From positions 1-6,895 of the forward strand of contig JAAZLV010000166.1 of the NCBI GenBank assembly GCA_012799155.1: 6,895 nucleotides of DNA, read 5' to 3'. The DNA is from Bacteroidales bacterium (GTDB lineage: Bacteria > Bacteroidota > Bacteroidia > Bacteroidales > Dysgonomonadaceae). The position numbers and the translations under genes were made by a program. Numbering within the stretch: position 1 is the first letter of the stretch; every line of letters begins with the position of its first letter. Shown one piece after another: positions 1 to 6,628 of this stretch. The notes below the pieces were generated by a model. The model was not told the origin of the DNA. It saw only the letters and a list, made by a program, of their open reading frames with translations, and did not search any database.

Positions 1-1388
1 CCTGCCTGTGTGGGCAGTAGCTGCGCCAGGGTCACCCCGAGGATGACACCCAGCAGTGTGCCCAGCACACGGTGAAAGAGACGCATGCGGGTGGCGCTGT
101 AGGTCTGTTGAAAAACAATCAGCGAGGTGAGCAGGATCCAGGCCCCTTTCTCGAAGTGGAGCAGCTGCATCATCCCGTAACCGAGCATCCAGCCTAGTGT
201 AAGCCGTACAGCAAAGCGGAAACGAGGGTGTGCAGGCTTGAAGAGTTCCCTCAGCCCTTTTCTCTCCGGCTTGCGGTTGTAAAAAGCAGAAAGATCGATC
301 GGGGAAGCCGTCACTAGATTCTCCCGCAGACTCTTCTCCAGTCCGGTAAGGTTACGCATCAGCAGGGAGAGTGTCAGATAGTGCGACTCCTCCTTTTCAT
401 CCTCAAGCATTCGCTGCATGGCTGTTACGGTCCACCGCAACGACAACGGATGGCGGTACGCTTCCCCACTAATCATCGATTCCGCATACTGTGCAATCGC
501 TTTTGCCAGTTCCCGCATCAATTGTCCGAAGCCCTCAATCAGTTCATTGTTCTTCACCTGCTCCGACAGGAGGTCGTACTGCTCATGGCTGGATATGGCC
601 CGCTCCTGCATCTCCTGCAGCAGGAACCACTTCCTGTAATAATCGCTCAACAGCGGTTGTGTTTCGGGGCTGCTCTCTTCAGAATAGCTGTAAAGATCAT
701 TCTTACAAACCTCAATCTGCTGTGCCAGACGGGTGTTCTTTTGTGCCAGCTGGGTGCGGATGGAACGCTGCATCGTGGGGTTGCTGGGGAAGAGACTTGC
801 TTTCAGTTCGATATACTCCGCCAGGTAGCGGAAGCCGTAGGAGAGATGATCGTTCAACAACCGGTAGGGACGATGATAGAGCAACAGGATCGAGACCACC
901 GAGTAGCAGAGGGCACCGGTGGTGAGAAGCAACGATTGCTGATACCAGCTGTCGCTGTTGTCTGCGCCCAGCATGGTGTAGACAAGAATCAGCAGAGCTC
1001 CAAATGTGACTCCCTGCAAACGGGAGTCGATGCCGCCGACCAGCACAAGGGCAAAGGCCATGATGCCCAGCACGATGGCAAAGAGTACAGGATAAGGGAG
1101 GGTGAGCTGGGTGATGCCACTTGTGAACAGGAAGAGCAGCAGGGCGATGGAAGCCGACTTCATTCTGCCCCGCGGGTGGACGTCGGTCTCCCCCAGGGCC
1201 ATGGCCACGACGCCCAGAGCGAGTGTGGTACCTACAAAGGAGTTGTGCAACAGCAGCTCTGCGGGGAGCAACAGAAAAGCAATGGAAAGAGAAACTTTCA
1301 GCGCCCACAGGTGGGGCGGGTTCTTCCAGAACAGATTGCTCCAGATTGAATCAATGTTACTTTTGATATTGCTTACCCGGGTTTTCAT
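1..1388 (-). CDS. YccS-like FUSC-family inner-membrane protein, N-terminal part (3' end outside window)
   Basis: This frame is open without a stop from the ATG at 1388-1386 to the window edge, giving 462 codons. An N-terminal membrane module has hydrophobic segments near residues 29-47, 51-65, 80-88, 98-117, 125-139 and 151-170. A soluble, charged, helix-rich stretch follows (about 172-388), and a second membrane module begins near 390. That module contains QQTYSATRMRLFHRVLGTLL (about 428-447), close to the Q-x-x-Y-x-A-T-R-x-R-L...R-x-x-G-T motif of E. coli YccS and related FUSC proteins. Membrane module, soluble domain, second membrane module is the YccS/YhfK layout. YccS has roughly 720 residues, so about a third is probably missing beyond the edge. 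The family resembles fusaric-acid resistance and aromatic-acid efflux proteins, but the substrate here is unknown. The ATG follows the DUF5686 stop by 32 bp, which suggests one transcript. No Shine-Dalgarno sequence is visible. The family call is firm and the function is inferred. Confidence 0.9.
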   Translation of the reverse strand, partial: MKTRVSNIKSNIDSIWSNLFWKNPPHLWALKVSLSIAFLLLPAELLLHNSFVGTTLALGVVAMALGETDVHPRGRMKSASIALLLFLFTSGITQLTLPYPVLFAIVLGIMAFALVLVGGIDSRLQGVTFGALLILVYTMLGADNSDSWYQQSLLLTTGALCYSVVSILLLYHRPYRLLNDHLSYGFRYLAEYIELKASLFPSNPTMQRSIRTQLAQKNTRLAQQIEVCKNDLYSYSEESSPETQPLLSDYYRKWFLLQEMQERAISSHEQYDLLSEQVKNNELIEGFGQLMRELAKAIAQYAESMISGEAYRHPLSLRWTVTAMQRMLEDEKEESHYLTLSLLMRNLTGLEKSLRENLVTASPIDLSAFYNRKPERKGLRELFKPAHPRFRFAVRLTLGWMLGYGMMQLLHFEKGAWILLTSLIVFQQTYSATRMRLFHRVLGTLLGVILGVTLAQLLPTQA

Positions 1389-1420
1389 GCGCTTCTGCAG
1401 ATGATTGGGTGAATACAGAA

Positions 1421-3010
1421 TTACAGGGTTACATCGACCCTCACCTTGCCCAACAGGGCTTCAGGGTGATCACGGTAGGTGAAACGGTGTACATACTCTA
1501 CTCGCAACAGTCCCAGGATATTGGTAATGCCGATAGTTCCCTCCATATAGGGAGTGTCTCCATAACGGTGCGATAATGCGGGAAACCTGTATAGCTCCTG
1601 TGTCCGTTCAGGATCATTCTTGTCACTCAACCGCCCATAGGAGGCTCTTAGCGAGAGCAACTCACGGAGTCCCAGCCTGTCGAGAAGGGGCACTTTTGCA
1701 AGCAACAGATTGTCACCCACAAAGGTGGTACGTATGGTAACCTGTTCATCGGCCATGAACTCGAGGGCGCGGTTGAGGAAGAAAGCGTTGTTCTCTATGT
1801 GATGGCGCTGCCGCTGGTTGGGATAGACAAGTAATGGGAATGGCACCCCGTTCCAGATCTTCGACACTTCACCCACGGCATCAAGGCGACCGGCTGTACC
1901 CAGCTGGAACCTTTTTTGTGCAGAGAACTCCGAGCGATGATAGGGCTTCTCCTCATCCATGAAATCATACTGCCCCACTGTGTGGGAGAAGAAGAAAACT
2001 GGTGAGGTTATGTCAATTGGACGCCGTTTGCGTTTTTCCTGGCGGTATGCTTCTCGCCCAGCAAAACGGAGCTGCACGCCCAGCTCGGAGGTATAAAGTG
2101 CATCGTCCTGAATATACGTACCGTCAATCCTGTTCTCGAATAGCAAATTACCTTGCGGCATCATCCTTGCCCTTCTCACCCATGCCGTCTGGGCAAAACC
2201 GTTCTTGTACTCCCTTTCATAGTTGATCTCCGCAAAATTGCGGTAGGTGGCCTGATCTTCCGAACGGCGGTAGGTGATCAGCAGCAGGTTGTTCGGTGAG
2301 CGGGGATGCATCTCGCCGGGAGAGTAGAGATCCTTCTCATAGACCAGGCTCAGGTTGTTTTTAGGAAACTCCTCCTCGTGATAAACCTTCCTGTCAAACG
2401 ACCAGGTGGCTTCACCACGGTACTTGAACTGCTGGTCCCCGAAACCGTAAGCCAGATATCCTTTCAGGAAAAGATTGGGACTGAGGCGGGAGTTGGAGGC
2501 AACACCTGCTCTGAGACGTACACCCTCGATGGGATTGTAAGTGGGAAAGGTCTGTAAACGACCGAAATCGAACTTGTTGGTCTCAGGATCGCCGAGTGGA
2601 ATCCAATCGTTCAGTACCAACTGCACCGCTTTGTTGAGAAAAGAACCGAAGGCACCCTGTTCTCCCTGGTTTCCACCCAATGGTGATGCAGCACCGTTGA
2701 CCCCTCCCCGTGGTTGCAACGCGATAACCATGGCTTCCGGTTCATCTACATTGGAGGAGAAATAGGCAATGGGATACCCGTCCCCGACTCCTACAAGACG
2801 GTAGTGCCGGAGTGAATCGGGAACCATGAACGAAAACTCGCCTACATTGTCGGCTACTGCACCAAACTGGGTGTATTCTACAAAGACAGAGGCGTAGGGT
2901 ACCGGCGTGCGATAGACAGCATCAATCACCTTGCCTTTGTAAAGGGTTTGCTGACCGTAGAGTGTGGTCTGAAAAAAAAGAATCAGAAGAACAAATATCG
3001 ATTTTCTCAT
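1421..3010 (-). CDS. Short DUF5686-type outer-membrane protein with N-terminal carboxypeptidase-like regulatory domain
   Basis: A complete gene of 529 residues. Residues 1-20 form a Sec signal peptide: MRK, a hydrophobic core, then a likely cut after LYG. Residues 21-100 look like the carboxypeptidase-regulatory-like beta-sandwich (GKVIDAVYRTPVPYASV, then GEFSF) found on many Bacteroidota outer-membrane proteins. Residues 101-125 are a Gly/Ala/Gln-rich linker. From about 145 on, alternating strands resemble the C-terminal barrel of DUF5686: NPIEGVRLRAGV (159-170), GYLAYGFGDQQFKYRGE (184-200), LLAKVPLLDRLGLRELLSL (436-454), YGRLSDKN (458-465) and PYMEGTIGITNILGLLRVEY (487-506). Known DUF5686 proteins are, from memory, about 800-850 residues, with a long region between the two parts that seems absent here. 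The likely location is the outer membrane. The family has no settled function, and ligand or partner is unknown. The ATG at 3010 gives a complete signal peptide and has no Shine-Dalgarno sequence. Confidence 0.85.
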   Translation of the reverse strand: MRKSIFVLLILFFQTTLYGQQTLYKGKVIDAVYRTPVPYASVFVEYTQFGAVADNVGEFSFMVPDSLRHYRLVGVGDGYPIAYFSSNVDEPEAMVIALQPRGGVNGAASPLGGNQGEQGAFGSFLNKAVQLVLNDWIPLGDPETNKFDFGRLQTFPTYNPIEGVRLRAGVASNSRLSPNLFLKGYLAYGFGDQQFKYRGEATWSFDRKVYHEEEFPKNNLSLVYEKDLYSPGEMHPRSPNNLLLITYRRSEDQATYRNFAEINYEREYKNGFAQTAWVRRARMMPQGNLLFENRIDGTYIQDDALYTSELGVQLRFAGREAYRQEKRKRRPIDITSPVFFFSHTVGQYDFMDEEKPYHRSEFSAQKRFQLGTAGRLDAVGEVSKIWNGVPFPLLVYPNQRQRHHIENNAFFLNRALEFMADEQVTIRTTFVGDNLLLAKVPLLDRLGLRELLSLRASYGRLSDKNDPERTQELYRFPALSHRYGDTPYMEGTIGITNILGLLRVEYVHRFTYRDHPEALLGKVRVDVTL

Positions 3011-3012
3011 TC

Positions 3013-3070
3013 TGTATGGTTTATGCTTCGTGCTATTCCGGACTCAACAGTTCTGTAGCATGTATGGTTT
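3013..3070. repeat. 10-bp direct repeat in the leader of the DUF5686 gene
   Basis: The plus-strand word TGTATGGTTT occurs at 3013-3022 and again at 3061-3070, start to start 48 bp. On the coding strand both read AAACCATACA, and the downstream copy sits 2 nt before the ATG of the DUF5686 gene. If transcription starts near 3078, both copies lie in the untranslated leader. They are exact, but ten bases is short enough for chance, so any role is speculative. Confidence 0.4.
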
Positions 3071-3084
3071 CGAATCAGAAGCCA

Positions 3085-3092
3085 CAAAGATA
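3085..3092 (-). promoter_or_regulatory. Candidate Bacteroidota -7 promoter element for the DUF5686-FUSC pair
   Basis: On the minus strand this reads TATCTTTG, an exact match to the TAnnTTTG consensus of the Bacteroidota primary sigma factor, followed by TG. It lies just past the ettA stop and implies a start near 3078 with a leader of about 68 nt. No convincing TTTG -33 element is found 19-21 bp upstream, where the ettA coding end lies, so this could be a weak promoter or rely on the -7 box. It is the only such match in this gap. Confidence 0.5.
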
Positions 3093-3104
3093 ATAAACAA
3101 TCTG

Positions 3105-4784
3105 TTACAGTTTCCTGTAGCGCACACGTTTCGGCTCCACATTGCCGAGACGCATCTTCTTGTTCTCCTCATACTCACTGTAGGATCCCTCAAAGTAAAA
3201 TACTTCGGAGTTCCCCTCAAAAGCAAGTATATGGGTACAGATACGATCCAGGAACCAGCGGTCGTGCGAAATCACAACGGCACATCCGGCGAAGTTCTCA
3301 AGTCCCTCTTCCAGTGCACGGAGGGTGTTCACATCGATATCGTTGGTAGGCTCATCGAGCAGCAGCACGTTGGCCTCAGCTTTGAGGGTGAGTGCCAGAT
3401 GCAGGCGATTGCGTTCTCCTCCCGAGAGCACCCCGCAAAGCTTCTCCTGGTCGGCACCGGTGAAGTTAAACCGGGAGAGGTAAGCGCGTGAGTTGATCTC
3501 CTTACCGCCAACGCGGATGAACTCCGCACCGTCAGAAACCACCTGGTATACTGTTTTGTTTGGGTCAATCGCCTCGTGTTGCTGATCCACATAGGCGGTC
3601 ACCACGGTCTCACCCACCTCGAATGTTCCTTTATCCGGATGTTCCATCCCCTCGATCAGGCGGAAGAGGGTGGTCTTACCTGCACCATTGGGACCGATGA
3701 CCCCTACGATGCCGTTGGGGGGGAGCATGAAGTTGAGGTTGTCGAACAGCAGCTTGTCGCCGAATGCCTTGGCCACGTTTTGTGCTTCAATCACCTTGTT
3801 ACCGAGGCGGGGACCATTGGGGATGAAGATCTCCAGCTTCTCTTCCCGTTCCTTCTGATCCTGGTTGAGCAGTTGCTCGTATGAGTTAAGACGCGCTTTC
3901 CCTTTTGCATGACGAGCCTTGGGAGCCAGGTTGATCCACTCCAGCTCACGCTGCAGTGTCTTGCGGCGCTTGCTCACCTGCTTCTCCTCCTGCTCCATCC
4001 GTTTTGTCTTCTGCTCCAGCCAGGAGGTGTAGTTCCCCTTCCAGGGGATTCCCTCACCGCGGTCCAGCTCCAGGATCCAGCCTGCTACATGATCGAGGAA
4101 GTAACGGTCGTGCGTGATGCAGATCACGGTACCCTTGTACTGCTGGAGGTGTTGTTCCAGCCAATCGATCGACTCGGCATCAAGGTGGTTGGTAGGTTCG
4201 TCGAGCAACAGCACATCCGGCTCCTGCAGCAGCAGGCGACAGAGTGCCACACGGCGACGTTCGCCTCCTGAGAGGTGACGAATCGGTTCCTCTTCATCGG
4301 GACAGCGAAGGGCATCCATGGCTCGCTCCAGGCGGTTATCGATGCTCCAGGCATCGGCAGCATCCAGCTTATCCTGCAGCTCCGCCTGACGGTCGAACAG
4401 CCTGTTCATCTTCTCCTCATCTTCATAGTACTCCGGCAAGCCGAACTTCAGGTTGATATCCTCATACTCTGCCAGCAGATCCATGATGGGCTGTACCCCT
4501 TCGCGGACGATTTCGATGACCGTTTTGTTGTCGTCCAGCTTCGGATCCTGTTCCAGGTATCCTACCGAGAAGCTTTTATCGGAGACCACATCACCCTGGT
4601 ACTCCTTCTCGATGCCTGCAATGATCTTCAGCAGGGTCGATTTACCGGAGCCGTTCAACCCTATGATACCAATCTTGGCACCATAAAAGAAGGAGAGGTA
4701 GATATCCTTCAACACCTGTTTGTGGGGCGGGAAGGTTTTGCTTACCCCCACCATGGAGAAAATAATCTTTTTATCGTCTGACAT
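3105..4784 (-). CDS. ettA: Energy-dependent translational throttle protein EttA (ABC-F ATPase)
   Basis: A complete 559-residue ABC-F protein, close to the 555 of E. coli EttA. It has two ABC domains and no membrane segments. Domain 1: Walker A GLNGSGKST (42-50), signature LSGGE (171-175), Walker B with catalytic Glu VLLLDEPTNH (191-200, Glu196), switch His225. Domain 2: Walker A GPNGAGKTT (364-372), signature LSGGE (453-457), Walker B VLLLDEPTND (473-482, Glu478), switch His508. The insertion at about 95-140 matches the EttA arm, which contacts ribosomal protein L1 and tRNA in E. coli. The linker between domains carries the basic motif WINLAPKARHAKGKARLNSY (283-302), and the tail ends in RVRYRKL, both EttA-like. 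E. coli EttA binds the ribosomal E site and gates the first elongation steps according to ATP/ADP. All catalytic residues are present, so the protein should be active. Antibiotic-resistance ABC-F proteins usually lack this arm form. The ATG at 4784 gives the expected N-terminus. No Shine-Dalgarno sequence is visible. Confidence 0.95.
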   Translation of the reverse strand: MSDDKKIIFSMVGVSKTFPPHKQVLKDIYLSFFYGAKIGIIGLNGSGKSTLLKIIAGIEKEYQGDVVSDKSFSVGYLEQDPKLDDNKTVIEIVREGVQPIMDLLAEYEDINLKFGLPEYYEDEEKMNRLFDRQAELQDKLDAADAWSIDNRLERAMDALRCPDEEEPIRHLSGGERRRVALCRLLLQEPDVLLLDEPTNHLDAESIDWLEQHLQQYKGTVICITHDRYFLDHVAGWILELDRGEGIPWKGNYTSWLEQKTKRMEQEEKQVSKRRKTLQRELEWINLAPKARHAKGKARLNSYEQLLNQDQKEREEKLEIFIPNGPRLGNKVIEAQNVAKAFGDKLLFDNLNFMLPPNGIVGVIGPNGAGKTTLFRLIEGMEHPDKGTFEVGETVVTAYVDQQHEAIDPNKTVYQVVSDGAEFIRVGGKEINSRAYLSRFNFTGADQEKLCGVLSGGERNRLHLALTLKAEANVLLLDEPTNDIDVNTLRALEEGLENFAGCAVVISHDRWFLDRICTHILAFEGNSEVFYFEGSYSEYEENKKMRLGNVEPKRVRYRKL

Positions 4785-4865
4785 TGAATCTATATTTTGT
4801 TGTTATTTTGCTTTGACAAATTGGGATCTGGCAAACAGAAGTGCCTCAACCGGGCTTTACATCTT

Positions 4866-4883
4866 CTGAATCAGCCTCTTCAG
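4866..4883 (-). other. Small hairpin in the ettA leader
   Basis: On the coding strand CTGAA and TTCAG form a perfect 5-bp stem with an 8-nt loop. It would lie in the ettA leader RNA if transcription starts near 4899. Four nucleotides after the stem comes ATG TAA (4857-4862), a start codon followed at once by a stop. The stem is weak and no U-run follows, so it is not a terminator. It is recorded only because it stands beside the start-stop pair. Confidence 0.25.
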
Positions 4884-4905
4884 TCTGACCCCCTGAAAAG
4901 GAGCA

Positions 4906-4913
4906 CAAAGATA
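4906..4913 (-). promoter_or_regulatory. ettA: Candidate Bacteroidota -7 promoter element for ettA
   Basis: On the minus strand this reads TATCTTTG, an exact match to the Bacteroidota TAnnTTTG -7 consensus. The ten bases TATCTTTGTG are identical to those upstream of the DUF5686 gene. It lies in the 239-bp gap between abgT and ettA, implies a start near 4899 and leaves a leader of about 115 nt. No clear TTTG -33 box stands at the usual distance; the nearest T-rich word is TTTC. The rest of the gap holds no gene, RNA or strong terminator that I can see. Confidence 0.55.
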
Positions 4914-5023
4914 GTGAAAAGGATGGAAAGTTGTATGATTCACCTCTTTTTGAAATTATTTCCTACACTGGCAGTTTGTTGACTTCCTATGGAAACCTTT
5001 GAGCCATCTGTGACTGGTCAGAA

Positions 5024-6550
5024 TCAAGAAGGGATATAGTTGATTGGCGACTCGGGTCCCAGGGGGAGTCCCAAGATAATCCAAAGAATCAGCAGCAATA
5101 CCCAACCAACAAAAAAGGCGATGGAATAAGGCAGCATGTTGGCCATGATGGTTCCAAAGCCGGCGTTCTTCTGATACTTCTGGAAGAAGACGATGATCAG
5201 CGCGAAAAAGCTCATCATGGGCGAGATGATGTTGGTGATGCTGTCTCCCACCCTGTATACTGCCTGTGATAGTTCGGGAGAATAACCCAGAAGCATGAAG
5301 ATGGGGATGAAGATGGGTCCCATGATGGCCCATTTCGCCGAGGCGCTCCCCATGAAGAGGTTGATGAATCCGGAGAAGATAACAAAGATGATCACCAGCG
5401 GAATCAATCCGATATTGAGGCTTCTCAACAGGTCAGCACCATTGATTGCCAGCAGCACCCCCAGGTTGCTCCACTGGAACCAGGCGACAAACTGGGAGGC
5501 GAAAAAGACCAGCACCAGAAAGGAGACCAATGTTTTGAAACTGTTGCTCATGCCATCGATCACATCAGCCGATTTTTTAAAAGTACCCACCGTATATCCG
5601 TACACAATTCCCAGTGTGGAGGCACTCAGAAAGAGAAAAGCAATGAATCCTTTCAGCAGAGGAGAGTGCAATATAGTACCGTCGGCACCCCTCAACAGAC
5701 CATTCTCCGGCAGGATACCGGCCAGAATGAGTGCTCCCCAAACCAAAGCAGCGATGCCGGTGTTGCGCAGCCCTCTTCTTTCGACTGTTGTCAGCGGCAC
5801 GATTTCCTCCGGTGTCACATCTCCTTCATATTTACCCAGTCGCGGTTCTACCCATCGGTTGGTTACCCAGGCCCCCAGGAAGGTAATCAGAAAAGTGGAT
5901 ACAGCCATGAAATAATAGTTTGCCGTGGGCATCACATAATAATCGGGATCGATGATATTGGCAGCCTCGGTGGAGAGTCCCGCAAGTAGGGGGTCGATGG
6001 TGCCGATCAGCAGGTTGGCACTGAAGCCACCGCTCACGCCGGCAAAGGCGGCTGCCATACCGGCGATAGGATGCCTGCCCAGTGAATGAAAGATGCTGCC
6101 CGCCAACGGGATGATCAGAATGTAGCCTATATCGGATGCCATGTTCGACAATACACCTGTAAAGACCACCATCAGGGTGATGATACGACGTGGGGCTTTC
6201 ACCAACAGTGCTTTCACACCGGTACCTATCAGACCGCTGCTTTCGGCCACACCGATACCCAGCAAGGCTACCATCACGATACCCAACGGGGCAAAGCCTG
6301 TATAGCTGTCGATCATTTCCAGCAGTATCCGGTGCAATCCCTCTCGGGAGAGCAGGTTTACCACATCTACCGACTCACCCGTTGCCGGGTGTATGCCGGA
6401 CCAGCCAAGCCATGACCCGATTCCTGATACGATCAGGGTGATCAGGGCAAAGATTGCAAAGAGGATGGCTGGGTGTGGTAAGGCGTTACCACCTTTTTCG
6501 ATGAAACCTATAAAACCTTTTTTCGGAGGGGATACCAGGATATTGCTCAT
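5024..6550 (-). CDS. abgT: AbgT-family transporter (p-aminobenzoyl-glutamate uptake / antimetabolite efflux family)
   Basis: A complete 508-residue polytopic inner-membrane protein, like E. coli AbgT (about 510) and gonococcal MtrF (about 522). Hydrophobic segments lie near residues 28-50, 86-102, 121-151, 162-180, 210-230, 265-282, 300-324, 341-360, 379-400, 409-423, 440-456 and 472-494. Family motifs are intact: AGVSGGFSANLLIGTIDPLL (170-189), GSASAKWAIM (401-410), LGYSP (421-425) and YRVGDSITNIISP (432-444). Ser404, Trp407, Pro425, Arg433, Asp436 and Pro444 keep the spacing of the functional residues reported for MtrF, and Asp186 is a likely match to its Asp193. E. coli AbgT imports p-aminobenzoyl-glutamate, a folate breakdown product; MtrF and YdaH were reported as proton-driven sulfonamide exporters. 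Sequence alone does not settle direction or substrate, and no abgA or abgB hydrolase gene is present. The ATG at 6550 is preceded by an A-rich leader without Shine-Dalgarno. The gene ends 239 bp before ettA. The symbol is by family, not proven orthology. Confidence 0.93.
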   Translation of the reverse strand: MSNILVSPPKKGFIGFIEKGGNALPHPAILFAIFALITLIVSGIGSWLGWSGIHPATGESVDVVNLLSREGLHRILLEMIDSYTGFAPLGIVMVALLGIGVAESSGLIGTGVKALLVKAPRRIITLMVVFTGVLSNMASDIGYILIIPLAGSIFHSLGRHPIAGMAAAFAGVSGGFSANLLIGTIDPLLAGLSTEAANIIDPDYYVMPTANYYFMAVSTFLITFLGAWVTNRWVEPRLGKYEGDVTPEEIVPLTTVERRGLRNTGIAALVWGALILAGILPENGLLRGADGTILHSPLLKGFIAFLFLSASTLGIVYGYTVGTFKKSADVIDGMSNSFKTLVSFLVLVFFASQFVAWFQWSNLGVLLAINGADLLRSLNIGLIPLVIIFVIFSGFINLFMGSASAKWAIMGPIFIPIFMLLGYSPELSQAVYRVGDSITNIISPMMSFFALIIVFFQKYQKNAGFGTIMANMLPYSIAFFVGWVLLLILWIILGLPLGPESPINYIPS

Positions 6551-6628
6551 TTGTTAAATGTTTTGGGAGAGGGCATTCTACGGCCCGGCACAGCAGTCGA
6601 AACAAACAAATATCCGGTTTGGTTCACC

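Noticed and set aside
381..1349. Long open frame on the plus strand (322 codons), and another on the minus strand at 712-1308
   Set aside because: Both overlap the YccS-like frame, which is open across 1-1388 and gives recognisable membrane segments and family motifs. The alternatives give low-complexity or Arg/His/Gln-rich peptides typical of the wrong frame of a gene.
3101..3110. CTGTTACAG palindrome over the ettA stop codon as an operator
   Set aside because: The arms are only 4 bp and overlap coding sequence, which is expected by chance.
3030..4781. Several plus-strand open frames opposite ettA
   Set aside because: They are antisense to a highly conserved ATPase gene, show no recognisable motif, and mirror its codons.
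4956..5023. Rho-independent terminator after abgT
   Set aside because: I looked for a GC-rich stem followed by a T-run on the minus strand and found only stems of about 4 bp, such as TGAC/GTCA and TTCC/GGAA.
5295..6415. Plus-strand open frames opposite the AbgT gene
   Set aside because: The minus-strand frame matches the AbgT family over its full length. The antisense peptides lack any coherent domain.
6603..6610. TTTGTTTG on the minus strand as a -7 box for abgT
   Set aside because: It lacks the A at the second position of TAnnTTTG, sits in a T/G-rich repeat-like stretch, and has no -33 box at the right distance.
6603..6621. CAAAC/GTTTG inverted repeat after the GH43 stop as a terminator
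   Set aside because: Only a 5-bp A/T-rich stem with a 9-nt loop and no proper U-run, too weak to call.
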